From NCBI GenBank assembly GCA_900544815.1, contig UQWT01000040.1, positions 1 through 19,822 of the forward strand: 19,822 nt of DNA. The letters run 5' to 3'. This document shows positions 5,313 to 12,026 of the stretch, one piece after another. The position numbers were made by a program, and so were the translations under genes. Source of the stretch: an uncultured Bacteroidales bacterium (GTDB lineage Bacteria; Bacteroidota; Bacteroidia; Bacteroidales; UBA932). The notes under the pieces were generated by a model. It did no database searches. It saw only the letters and a program-made list of their open reading frames with translations, and was not told where the DNA came from. The first letter of the stretch is position 1. Every line of letters starts with the position of its first letter.

Positions 5313-7076
5313 ATGATTGAAACATTTCAAGAGTTGGGACTTCCCCAATACCTGCTCAACGCCATAAAGGAACTTGGTTTCGAAAAGCCCACCCCTGTAC
5401 AGGAGAGAATCATACCAACGCTGTTGGAAAACAAAGAGACGAATATTGTATGCCTTGCTCAGACAGGTACAGGAAAAACAGCAGCATTCGGGCTTCCAAC
5501 CCTTGCATCATTAGACACCAATAATCCCAATATACAGGCACTCGTACTATCTCCTACAAGAGAGCTATGCAAGCAGATTACCGGAGATTTAAAAAACTAT
5601 GCCCAATATAAAAAAGGATTTGCAATAGTTGATGTATATGGCGGGGCCGGCATAGAGATGCAGATAAAAGCACTGCAGAGAAATCCACAGATAGTTGTGG
5701 CAACACCTGGCAGGCTTGTAGATATGCTTGAGCGCAAAGCTCTTACGCTCGAACATATAAATACCCTCATCTTGGACGAGGCAGATGAGATGCTCAATAT
5801 GGGCTTTAAAGATGATCTGGATGCAATATTGGCGCAGACCCCGGCACATAAACAGACGCTTCTATTCTCAGCAACACTGCCCGAGGAGGTTGAAAAGATT
5901 GCCAAAACATATATGAACAACCCTCAGATTGTTACAGTTGGACAAAGGAACAGCGGGGCGCAGAATGTAGACCACTACTACTATGTGGTTCACGAAAAGG
6001 ACCGTTATCCTGCACTAAAGCGCATTGTAGACTACTGTCCCAACATGTACGGAATAATCTTCTGCAGAACACGAAGAGAGTGCGGAGAGGTTGCAAGCGC
6101 GTTAATCAAAGATGGATACAATGCAGAGGCACTGCACGGAGATCTGTCTCAGCAGCAGCGCGACCTTGTAATGAAAAGGTTCAAGAGCAAGACGGTTCCT
6201 CTGCTTGTAGCAACAGACGTAGCAGCAAGAGGAATAGACGTTAACAATCTTTCCCATGTTATTAATTATAATCTTCCCGACGAAATAGAGCAGTACACCC
6301 ATCGCAGCGGCAGAACAGGACGTGCCGACAAATCCGGCATATCCATTGTGCTCATAAACGTTAAGGAGCAGCACAAGATAAAGAGGATAGAGAAGATGCT
6401 CCAGAAGACCTTTACCAAATCAAAAGTTCCAACAGGAAGCGAAGTATGCTCAAAGCAGATGCTTTCGCTCATTGAGCATATAAGCAACGTAGAGGTAAAG
6501 GAGCAGATGGAGGAGTATATACCTCTAATGGTTGAGAAGTGGAAAAATATAAATGCAGAGGATATAATCCTAAAACTTATGTCCCTTGAATTTAACAGAT
6601 TCTTAGACTACTATAAGAATGCTCCGGATCTTAATCTTCCCGACAACAAAGAGAAGAGGAGAGGCAGAGGTAAAGAGAGAGAGCCTCAAAGCAGAAAAGA
6701 CAATAAAAGAGACGGCAGAGGGGAAAGTTCGCCAAAGAGCGGTGCAAAAGAGGATGCAAAAGAGACAAAAAAAGGTAAAGGCCATAACAATAATACCGAT
6801 GACAAAAAGCCAAACAGCGATGATTATCTTAAAACAGAGAAAGGCTTTACATGGATTACATTCTCTCTTGGAGAAAAGCATAGAATAACCAACAGGCACA
6901 TAATAAGAATGTTAACATCTGTTGGTGTTGGCAGGAAAGGGATTGGCAGGATAGATATTAAACGAGACCATACCAATATTCAGCTTGCATCGTCGGCAGC
7001 AGAAAAGGTTGTTACAGCCACCAATGGCACCATGTACAAGGGCAAGGCTCTTTATAGCTCTATCCTTAAAAGATAG
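5313..7076 (+). CDS. DEAD-box RNA helicase with DbpA-type C-terminal domain (587 aa)
   Basis: This is an ATP-dependent RNA helicase of the DeaD/CsdA/DbpA group, probably acting in ribosome assembly, RNA decay or cold growth. From the ATG at 5,313 the core shows the Q motif with TPVQ (27-30), motif I AQTGTGKT (49-56), Ia PTREL (81-85) and Ib TPGR (131-134). DEAD (155-158), SAT (186-188), VATDVAARGID (299-309) and HRSGRTGR (330-337) follow. A helical linker comes next, then a very basic disordered stretch (about 447-500, rich in Lys, Arg, Glu). The C-terminal RRM-like DbpA RNA-binding domain is at about 512-580. All motifs are intact. A TTG 24 bp upstream is in frame but adds an unlikely extension. 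The gene has its own promoter and long leader, and it converges on the glycosyltransferase gene with only 5 bp between stops. Confidence 0.93.
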   Translation: MIETFQELGLPQYLLNAIKELGFEKPTPVQERIIPTLLENKETNIVCLAQTGTGKTAAFGLPTLASLDTNNPNIQALVLSPTRELCKQITGDLKNYAQYKKGFAIVDVYGGAGIEMQIKALQRNPQIVVATPGRLVDMLERKALTLEHINTLILDEADEMLNMGFKDDLDAILAQTPAHKQTLLFSATLPEEVEKIAKTYMNNPQIVTVGQRNSGAQNVDHYYYVVHEKDRYPALKRIVDYCPNMYGIIFCRTRRECGEVASALIKDGYNAEALHGDLSQQQRDLVMKRFKSKTVPLLVATDVAARGIDVNNLSHVINYNLPDEIEQYTHRSGRTGRADKSGISIVLINVKEQHKIKRIEKMLQKTFTKSKVPTGSEVCSKQMLSLIEHISNVEVKEQMEEYIPLMVEKWKNINAEDIILKLMSLEFNRFLDYYKNAPDLNLPDNKEKRRGRGKEREPQSRKDNKRDGRGESSPKSGAKEDAKETKKGKGHNNNTDDKKPNSDDYLKTEKGFTWITFSLGEKHRITNRHIIRMLTSVGVGRKGIGRIDIKRDHTNIQLASSAAEKVVTATNGTMYKGKALYSSILKR

Positions 7077-7081
7077 AATTC

Positions 7082-8353
7082 CTACAGATAGTAATTGCTA
7101 AAAGTGGTATCTATAGAGTAGTGCATCAATGCTAGCTCTTGCTTGTCAACCGCTTCGCATGTAAGTTGGCCTATATTACAGGATTCATTGGCACATCCAT
7201 CCTTGGCCAATCTGTCGTATTCGCGCTTGATTGTATAGGCAAAAGCATCCGGAGTATTGTTTACCAAAGTTCCCAAACTACCGTTAAGCAGTACCTCTCT
7301 CAACGCCGGAATATCTGAGCAGATAACTGGCAAACCGGAGATAACTGCCTCTATTACAGACAGGCCAAAGGTATCTGCTGCAGAGCCGTAAACATAACAA
7401 TCCAAGCTCTTTAAGATCTGCGGCACATCTGAACGTTGGCCCGCAAAGATTACCTTTTCCCCTAAGCCGTTCTCTTTGCAATAATTAACACAGTCATCAT
7501 AATATTCGGGGTGAGCAGGGCTTTTTTTCCCCACAAAAACAAACCTGAAAGAGATTTTGTCGGGAAGCAGAGACAGAGACTTACAAATCATTAGCTGAAG
7601 TCTTGCATTGGTATTGAAGTTGCCAACCATTCCCATAAGAAACGGTCGCTTTTCTGTGCAATTTATTCCAAGCGTTTTTAACAGGTTATCGTATGGCTTG
7701 GCGGAGAGGAGCTTTTGGGGCAAAATACCGTTAGTAATGACATCTCCCTTGGTAAAAATTTGCTGCAATTGTCTATCTTGCTCCTTTTGCAAGTCGCTAT
7801 TGCGTGAAGCAAACTGCTCTATATAAAACTGTTTGGTTGCACCGCTCACAAAGGTAAGTCTCATTGAGTCTAAGAATTCGCTGTCTGCAATTCTTCCTCC
7901 TGCAAACAATTTAAAGAATAAAGGCATAATTTTACTACTCTTTACCTTGTTTGCAATATAATTGAAGTTAAGATTAAGGCCGTGTACAGTGAGCATTATC
8001 GTTGGTGCAGGTTCTATTGGAGCAATTGCCACTGCCGCCCAGTAAGCATCTACATTGTTATGACAGTGAATTTGCTCTATCCTATGCTTTTTTAAAAAAT
8101 TCCTTAATTTTAGTATAAAGCCAAGTGTGTTTTTAAGTCCTTTCCCTCCTTTTATAAAGTAAAGTCTGTCATTCGAGAACAGATTGTTAAAAAGAGCTAC
8201 TCTTTCCTGCTCGCTTTCAACAGAATATACTAAATAAAAGTCTATTTTCTTGTTTTGAGGCAAACTGTTGTTGTACGTAAGCATATCCAATACAAGATTT
8301 TCTGCTCCTCCCGTATTAAGACTGCCCATAAGATGTAGAACTTTTCTTGTCAT
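7082..8353 (-). CDS. GT4-type glycosyltransferase (423 aa)
   Basis: Residues MGSLNTGGAEN near the N-terminus form the nucleotide-sugar/acceptor glycine-rich loop of group 1 (GT-B fold, GT4) glycosyltransferases. The C-terminal half has MGMVGNFN, a strand-helix pattern (VIFAGQRSDVPQILKSLDCYVY) and DTFGLSVIEAVISGLPVI, the E-x7-E donor-binding region. The enzyme would transfer a sugar from an activated donor to a glycan or lipid at the cytosolic face. Donor and acceptor are not readable. I chose the ATG at 8,353 because it places the GGAEN loop at the usual distance from the N-terminus; an upstream ATG at 8,419 adds 22 poorly conserved-looking residues. There are no other glycan genes beside it, so it is not in a visible polysaccharide cluster. 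Confidence 0.88.
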   Translation of the reverse strand: MTRKVLHLMGSLNTGGAENLVLDMLTYNNSLPQNKKIDFYLVYSVESEQERVALFNNLFSNDRLYFIKGGKGLKNTLGFILKLRNFLKKHRIEQIHCHNNVDAYWAAVAIAPIEPAPTIMLTVHGLNLNFNYIANKVKSSKIMPLFFKLFAGGRIADSEFLDSMRLTFVSGATKQFYIEQFASRNSDLQKEQDRQLQQIFTKGDVITNGILPQKLLSAKPYDNLLKTLGINCTEKRPFLMGMVGNFNTNARLQLMICKSLSLLPDKISFRFVFVGKKSPAHPEYYDDCVNYCKENGLGEKVIFAGQRSDVPQILKSLDCYVYGSAADTFGLSVIEAVISGLPVICSDIPALREVLLNGSLGTLVNNTPDAFAYTIKREYDRLAKDGCANESCNIGQLTCEAVDKQELALMHYSIDTTFSNYYL

Positions 8354-8511
8354 GCTATAAATCTTATCAATTTTAAAAGCTCCAATATAACAAAAAAATT
8401 CAACTTTGCATAAAGGCATTAAGGATAGTGCTAACCTCTTATAATTTTACATAAAAAAAGGTAACCTAAAGTGCAAAATGATATGCGTGAATGATTAATA
8501 TACAAAGTATT

Positions 8512-8686
8512 ATGCCTAAATTTTTTGAATATTTCGGTTTTATCTTCTGCCTTTTTATCTGAAAAAGACGCAAAAATAGCTGATAATTTTATAAAGAAAT
8601 ACTACAAAAATATTATTGAAAAGTGGATAAAATTCTTCGTTTTAAAGAAGGCTATTCGCTCTACAAGGATAACCAAAAAGATATAG
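8512..8686 (+). pseudogene. Decayed DUF4160 gene
   Basis: An ATG at 8,512 begins MPKFFEYFGFIF, the typical start of DUF4160 proteins, but the frame stops at 8,560. In another frame, from about 8,549 to the TAG at 8,684, the sequence reads ADNFIKKYYKNIIEKW followed by IKFFVLK, the typical DUF4160 C-terminus. The central part, where the family has its N-E-H-E-P-x-H-V-H stretch, is missing. An internal deletion with a frameshift explains this. The gene ends 1 nt before the ATG of DUF2442, its usual partner. The functional product is certainly lost if the family assignment is right. Confidence 0.75.
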
Positions 8687-8687
8687 T

Positions 8688-8960
8688 ATGGCACTAATTT
8701 CTATATTATCGGCAAAATATATAGCTCCATTGAGCATTGAAATTTACTTTTCCGACAACACAATAAGACTTGTAAATATAGGAGAATACATAAAAAAACA
8801 TCCTCATATTCAATACAATACATATCTAAATGAAAATAAATTCAAAGAATTCAAAATTGAGATGGGAAATATTGTTTGGGGAAAGAATTGTGATATAACA
8901 CTCCCCGTTAAAGATTTATACAATGGTCTTATTGGACAAAAGAGACAGACTTTTGTGTAA
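8688..8960 (+). CDS. DUF2442 protein (90 aa), orphaned partner of a broken DUF4160
   Basis: The 90-aa product contains IEIYFSDNTIRLVNIGEYI and later FKEFKIEMGNIVWGKNCD followed by ITLPVKDLYNG. This matches the DUF2442 pattern (Y-F-x-D-G/N-T, then G-N-I-V-W, then D-I-x-x-P-x-x-L-Y). DUF2442 genes often sit directly after DUF4160 genes, and the pair has been discussed as toxin-antitoxin-like; biochemical function is not established. Here DUF4160 is destroyed while this gene is open and apparently full length. Its last codons and stop lie inside the hairpin at 8,941-8,972 that also serves the convergent tRNA. Confidence 0.8.
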   Translation: MALISILSAKYIAPLSIEIYFSDNTIRLVNIGEYIKKHPHIQYNTYLNENKFKEFKIEMGNIVWGKNCDITLPVKDLYNGLIGQKRQTFV

Positions 8961-8972
8961 AAATCTGTCTCT
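8941..8972 (-). terminator. Hairpin terminator shared by tRNA-Arg and the DUF2442 gene
   Basis: AGAGACAGA (8,941-8,949) and TCTGTCTCT (8,964-8,972) pair perfectly; after one mismatch TTTT/AAAA extends the stem, leaving GTGT as the loop. Read leftward it lies 3 nt past the tRNA 3' end and runs into CTTTTG. Read rightward it contains the DUF2442 stop codon but has no T-run. Confidence 0.7.
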
Positions 8973-8975
8973 CAG

Positions 8976-9047
8976 TAGCCCCAGCAGGACTCGAACCTGC
9001 ATCTAAAGTTTAGGAAACTTCCATTCTATCCCTTGAACTATAGGGCC
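8976..9047 (-). tRNA. tRNA-Arg(CCT)
   Basis: The minus strand folds as a complete cloverleaf. Acceptor GGCCCTA pairs with TGGGGCT (G-U pairs at 1-72 and 6-67). The D stem is GTTC/GAAT. Anticodon stem GAAGT/ACTTT holds the loop TTCCTAA with anticodon CCT at 9,014-9,012, and T stem GCAGG/CCTGC holds loop TTCGAGT. The discriminator is A. CCA is not encoded. It reads AGG arginine codons. Confidence 0.95.
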
Positions 9048-9076
9048 AAACCAACGCTTACCGCGCTATTGCGTTG

Positions 9077-9110
9077 CAAATATAGTCATTTTTCATCAAT
9101 TTTCAACAAA
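9077..9110 (-). promoter_or_regulatory. Promoter of tRNA-Arg
   Basis: On the minus strand TATATTTG (9,084-9,077) is a good -7 box, with TTTGTTG (9,110-9,104) upstream. The spacing from the second TTG to the box is 19 bp. The start site would be about 25-30 nt before the mature tRNA. Confidence 0.65.
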
Positions 9111-9126
9111 CATTTTTTTTATGAAT

Positions 9127-9170
9127 AAGCTGGTACAACTAAAAATTGTCTACTTTTTCAAGCTGGTACA
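9127..9170. repeat. Two direct copies of AAGCTGGTACA
   Basis: AAGCTGGTACA occurs at 9,127-9,137 and 9,160-9,170, 33 bp apart, between fabH and the tRNA. Repeated short motifs next to a TGTGTACC-type end can be relics of insertion-sequence ends such as the IS21 family, but no transposase is present and the link is weak. Confidence 0.4.
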
Positions 9171-9198
9171 CAGAAATTACTTTTTTAGGCAACTTCTA

Positions 9199-10191
9199 CT
9201 AGTAGGCCCAGCGATACAAAACAGACCCCCAAGTAAAACCCGCTCCAAAAGCAGAGAATATAAGGGTATCGCCCTTTTTGAACTTTTCTTTAAAATCCCA
9301 CAAAGCCAAAGGAATGGATGTTCCTGCGGTATTGCCAAATTTCTGTATGTCTATAAGAACCTTATCGTGAGAAAGTCCCATTCTTCTTGCGGTAGCATCA
9401 ATAATTCTTAAGTTCGCCTGATGAGGGATAAGATAAGCAATATCATCTGCGGTAAGATTATGTTTCTGCATCATCTCTGCAGAGACATCTGCCATACGTG
9501 AAACTGCATATTTGAATACCTGCTGCCCCTCTTGATGAATATAATGCTGACGTTTGGTAACCGTTTCAATTGTAGGAGGATACAACGAACCTCCGGCAGT
9601 CTGATAAAGATAATGTCTTCCTATACCGTCTACATGAAGTATGCTGTCTTGAAAGCCCAAAGACTCATCCTCTGTAGGTTCAATGAGCATAGCTACAGCT
9701 CCATCTCCAAACAGAGGACAGGTTGTCCTGTCTGTGTAGTCTGTCATACCGCTCATCCTTTCGCCGCAAACTAAAATGGCCTTTTTATACTGTCCCGTCT
9801 CAATAAATCGTCTGACAGTTTCAAAACTGAACAGAAAACCACTACAACCGGCATTCAAGTCGTATCCCCAAGCATTAAGGATACCGCATTTGTCACTGAT
9901 TATATTTGCAGTAGCCGGAAAAAGCATATCCGGACTTACAGTGGCGCAGATTAAAAGTTGAATCTCGTCCGGATTGGTATCTGTTCTTCTCAATAGTTTT
10001 TTAACAGCCTGCTCTCCCATAAAAGAGGTGCCCAAGCCGTTCTCCCTTAAAATTCTTCTCTCCTTAATTCCAACACGGCTCATAATCCACTCATCGGATG
10101 TATCAACCATTGTTGCAAGTTCTTCATTGTCCAAAACATACGAAGGCAGGAATGCCTCAATACCCGTTATAACTGCTCTAAGCTTACTCAT
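9199..10191 (-). CDS. fabH: 3-oxoacyl-ACP synthase III (330 aa)
   Basis: KAS III condenses acetyl-CoA (or branched acyl-CoA) with malonyl-ACP to start fatty acid synthesis in the cytosol. The catalytic triad is visible: Cys116 in DLNAGCSGF, His257 in IPHQAN and Asn287 in GNTAGTSIP. FabH motifs such as TSDEWIMSRVGIKERRI and the C-terminal GAGFTWGS are also present. The length is normal for the family. The start codon overlaps the plsX stop by 8 bp, indicating translational coupling in the yceD-rpmF-plsX-fabH operon, a common arrangement in Bacteroidetes and other bacteria. Substrate choice (acetyl versus branched primer) cannot be read reliably here. Confidence 0.96.
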   Translation of the reverse strand: MSKLRAVITGIEAFLPSYVLDNEELATMVDTSDEWIMSRVGIKERRILRENGLGTSFMGEQAVKKLLRRTDTNPDEIQLLICATVSPDMLFPATANIISDKCGILNAWGYDLNAGCSGFLFSFETVRRFIETGQYKKAILVCGERMSGMTDYTDRTTCPLFGDGAVAMLIEPTEDESLGFQDSILHVDGIGRHYLYQTAGGSLYPPTIETVTKRQHYIHQEGQQVFKYAVSRMADVSAEMMQKHNLTADDIAYLIPHQANLRIIDATARRMGLSHDKVLIDIQKFGNTAGTSIPLALWDFKEKFKKGDTLIFSAFGAGFTWGSVLYRWAY

Positions 10192-11149
10192 CTTTGAAAC
10201 ATTTTTTATTAATTGATGCGCTCAACTTTTTTATCAGGTTAGTCTTAGCAGCCTTCTCGGCTTCCAATATCATATTTTTTATAGCCACTGGTGTAGAAGC
10301 GCCATGACCAATGACTACAGGTGAAACTGCTCCTAACACAAGCGTTCCACCATAATTCTCATAATTAAATCTATGAAGGAAGGGATGATCAACTCCCAAT
10401 TTCACAACAAGTTCATATATACCCTCTGCCTGTTTCAGGCAGATATTTCCCACAAACCCGTCTGTTACAAGGACATTTGCAATGCCACCGGTGAAGAGCT
10501 GATTGGCCTCCATATTGCCTACAAACTCAAAATCTGTGGAATTCTTCATTAACTTATAAGCCTCCCTTGAGACAAGATTACCCTTCTCCTCTTCAGCTCC
10601 AATATTAAGCAGCGCAACTTTAGGAGACTTTATTCCCATCATAACTTGAGCATATATACTTCCTAATATTCCAAATTGATACAATACGTCAGCCTTGGAA
10701 TCCGAGTTGAATCCAACATCTAAAATCAACATATTTTTTCCGTTGGACAGAGGCATCTGTGCAGATATGCACGGACGTATTATCCCCGGCAAAAGCTCTA
10801 AACTGTTGACCGTGCCGGCAAGCATGGCACCGGTATTTCCTGCACTGGCAAAAGCATCTATTTTCTTTTGAGACAAAAGGTCAAAACCAACATGTATGCT
10901 GGAATCTGCCTTTTTTCTGTATGCTCTCACAGGGTGTTCACCCATTTCAATTGTCTGGGTAGCATTGAATAAAACAAAATTACCGGAGTCGAAACCATAA
11001 TGGTTACAGACCTCGGTAATAATAGATTCATTTCCTATCAAGCAGATTTTGGTCTTTTTGTCGATACATGCATAAGCCTCAATTGCTCCCAGAATAACAT
11101 TCTCAGGAGCAAAATCGCCTCCCATAGCATCAACGCCAACCCTAATCAT
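10184..11149 (-). CDS. plsX: Phosphate acyltransferase PlsX (321 aa)
   Basis: PlsX converts acyl-ACP to acyl-phosphate, the acyl donor for PlsY in phospholipid synthesis; it acts at the cytosolic membrane surface. The N-terminal VGVDAMGGDFAPENVILGA is diagnostic. Further family landmarks are the region ASAGNTGAML, the INIGAEEEKG-type loop (here LLNIGAEEEKG) and VTDGFVGNI. The length of 321 aa is close to typical PlsX. It lies 8 bp downstream of rpmF and overlaps fabH by 8 bp, so the operon couples ribosomal protein L32 with lipid initiation. Confidence 0.96.
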   Translation of the reverse strand: MIRVGVDAMGGDFAPENVILGAIEAYACIDKKTKICLIGNESIITEVCNHYGFDSGNFVLFNATQTIEMGEHPVRAYRKKADSSIHVGFDLLSQKKIDAFASAGNTGAMLAGTVNSLELLPGIIRPCISAQMPLSNGKNMLILDVGFNSDSKADVLYQFGILGSIYAQVMMGIKSPKVALLNIGAEEEKGNLVSREAYKLMKNSTDFEFVGNMEANQLFTGGIANVLVTDGFVGNICLKQAEGIYELVVKLGVDHPFLHRFNYENYGGTLVLGAVSPVVIGHGASTPVAIKNMILEAEKAAKTNLIKKLSASINKKCFKDE

Positions 11150-11157
11150 CTGCGAGA

Positions 11158-11340
11158 TTACGCATTAGCCTTCTCAATAATAAGACGGCCCCTGTAGTAT
11201 CCGCACTCAGGGCAAACATGGTGATACATAACGGTAGCTCCGCAATTTGAACAAGTTGCAAGTGTAGGAACTACTGCTTTGTCATGAGTTCTACGTTTAT
11301 TTCTGCGCTGTTTTGAAATTTTGTGCTTAGGATGTGCCAT
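11158..11340 (-). CDS. rpmF: 50S ribosomal protein L32 (60 aa)
   Basis: The 60-aa basic protein starts MAHPKHKISKQRRNKRRTHD, the hallmark of bL32. It carries a four-cysteine zinc site (Cys30, Cys33, Cys43, Cys46), so it is the zinc-binding C+ form rather than a zinc-free paralogue. It is a component of the large ribosomal subunit. It sits between yceD and plsX in the leftward operon, the classical order also seen in E. coli. Confidence 0.97.
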   Translation of the reverse strand: MAHPKHKISKQRRNKRRTHDKAVVPTLATCSNCGATVMYHHVCPECGYYRGRLIIEKANA

Positions 11341-11397
11341 TTCTAATATTTTTTAATTTGTTATATCTAATTTAAATACCTTCCCTCCAATGCTCTA

Positions 11398-11946
11398 TTA
11401 TTTTCCGCTCTTATCCAATATCTCCTTTAAGTTTCCAAAAGGCGAATCTATATTGGTATCAACATCTTCAGTTGTCGTAGCATTATACTCTCTCAACTTT
11501 GCAATCATCTCCTTATTACACTCCCCCTCTTTATGTACCTTTTGCAAAGGAAGATTTATACTCACGTAATCGTATAAAAACTGAGACAAATCCAACTCAC
11601 CATCCGATGGATCCATGATAATATATTCGTCATCTGAATCATCTTCTGAGAGATGTTCTTTAGAAAACTTAACCTGTAAAGGGGCGTCAAAACAGACAGG
11701 TAACACCAAATCTTCCAAGCATCTGTCACATTCAACGGTAACATTGCCTGTAAAATGGGCATTAATCCTCATCCATCCGGAGCCCTTCTCTAAAAGAATT
11801 TCAACCAGCAGGTCTGCATCCTTTATAAAAGGAGAACCGTAATCTTTAAAAAAACTGCCATCCAACCGAAATTCATAATTATGTTCTCCGGCAGACAGTC
11901 CCTTTATAGGAATAATAAAATCCTTATTACTAAAGTTTTCTTCCAT
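11398..11946 (-). CDS. YceD/DUF177 family protein (182 aa)
   Basis: This 182-aa acidic protein lies directly upstream of rpmF, as YceD (23S rRNA accumulation protein) does in many bacteria. The DUF177 signature is seen at VTVECDRCLEDLVLPV (Cys73 and Cys76), and later in DLSQFLYDYVSINLPLQKVH with a conserved Cys in GECNKEM. The start is well set by a promoter whose predicted start site lies about 15-20 nt upstream. In E. coli and plants, YceD/DUF177 proteins affect 23S rRNA maturation; the same role here is inferred from family and position. First gene of the yceD-rpmF-plsX-fabH operon. Confidence 0.88.
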   Translation of the reverse strand: MEENFSNKDFIIPIKGLSAGEHNYEFRLDGSFFKDYGSPFIKDADLLVEILLEKGSGWMRINAHFTGNVTVECDRCLEDLVLPVCFDAPLQVKFSKEHLSEDDSDDEYIIMDPSDGELDLSQFLYDYVSINLPLQKVHKEGECNKEMIAKLREYNATTTEDVDTNIDSPFGNLKEILDKSGK

Positions 11947-11959
11947 TGTTCTCTACACA

Positions 11960-12019
11960 AATAGAGCGTGCAAAGATATTAATTTTTTCTGCTAATGCAA
12001 AATATCTTTACGCTCTATT
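11960..12019. repeat. 60-bp near-perfect palindrome over the yceD operon promoter
   Basis: AATAGAGCGT (11,960-11,969) pairs with ACGCTCTATT (12,010-12,019), and AAAGATATT (11,972-11,980) pairs with AATATCTTT (12,001-12,009). The only break is a 2-nt GC bulge in the left arm. The loop is 20 nt. The stem contains the operon -7 box and a mirrored TATCTTTA on the other strand. It could be an operator, or a hairpin ending typA transcription, although no T-run follows. Confidence 0.75.
11971..12001 (-). promoter_or_regulatory. Promoter of the yceD-rpmF-plsX-fabH operon
   Basis: On the minus strand TTTG (12,001-11,998), a 19-bp spacer and TATCTTTG (11,978-11,971) exactly fit the Bacteroidetes sigma-70-type consensus. 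The leader is about 17 nt, with a small CTCTA/TAGAG hairpin near the yceD start. Confidence 0.85.
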
Positions 12020-12026
12020 AAAACTG

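Noticed and set aside
6603..6899. Frames on both strands within the helicase linker
   Set aside because: They arise from the Lys/Arg/Glu-rich low-complexity linker of the DEAD-box gene.
8976..9047. tRNA-Arg as the integration site of the ICE
   Set aside because: It is about 5 kb from the ICE genes with ordinary chromosomal genes between, and no duplicated tRNA 3' end is seen near 3,900.
9121..9411. 96-aa plus-strand frame over the fabH 3' end
   Set aside because: Mostly antisense to fabH, and its start lies in the repeat-containing intergenic stretch.
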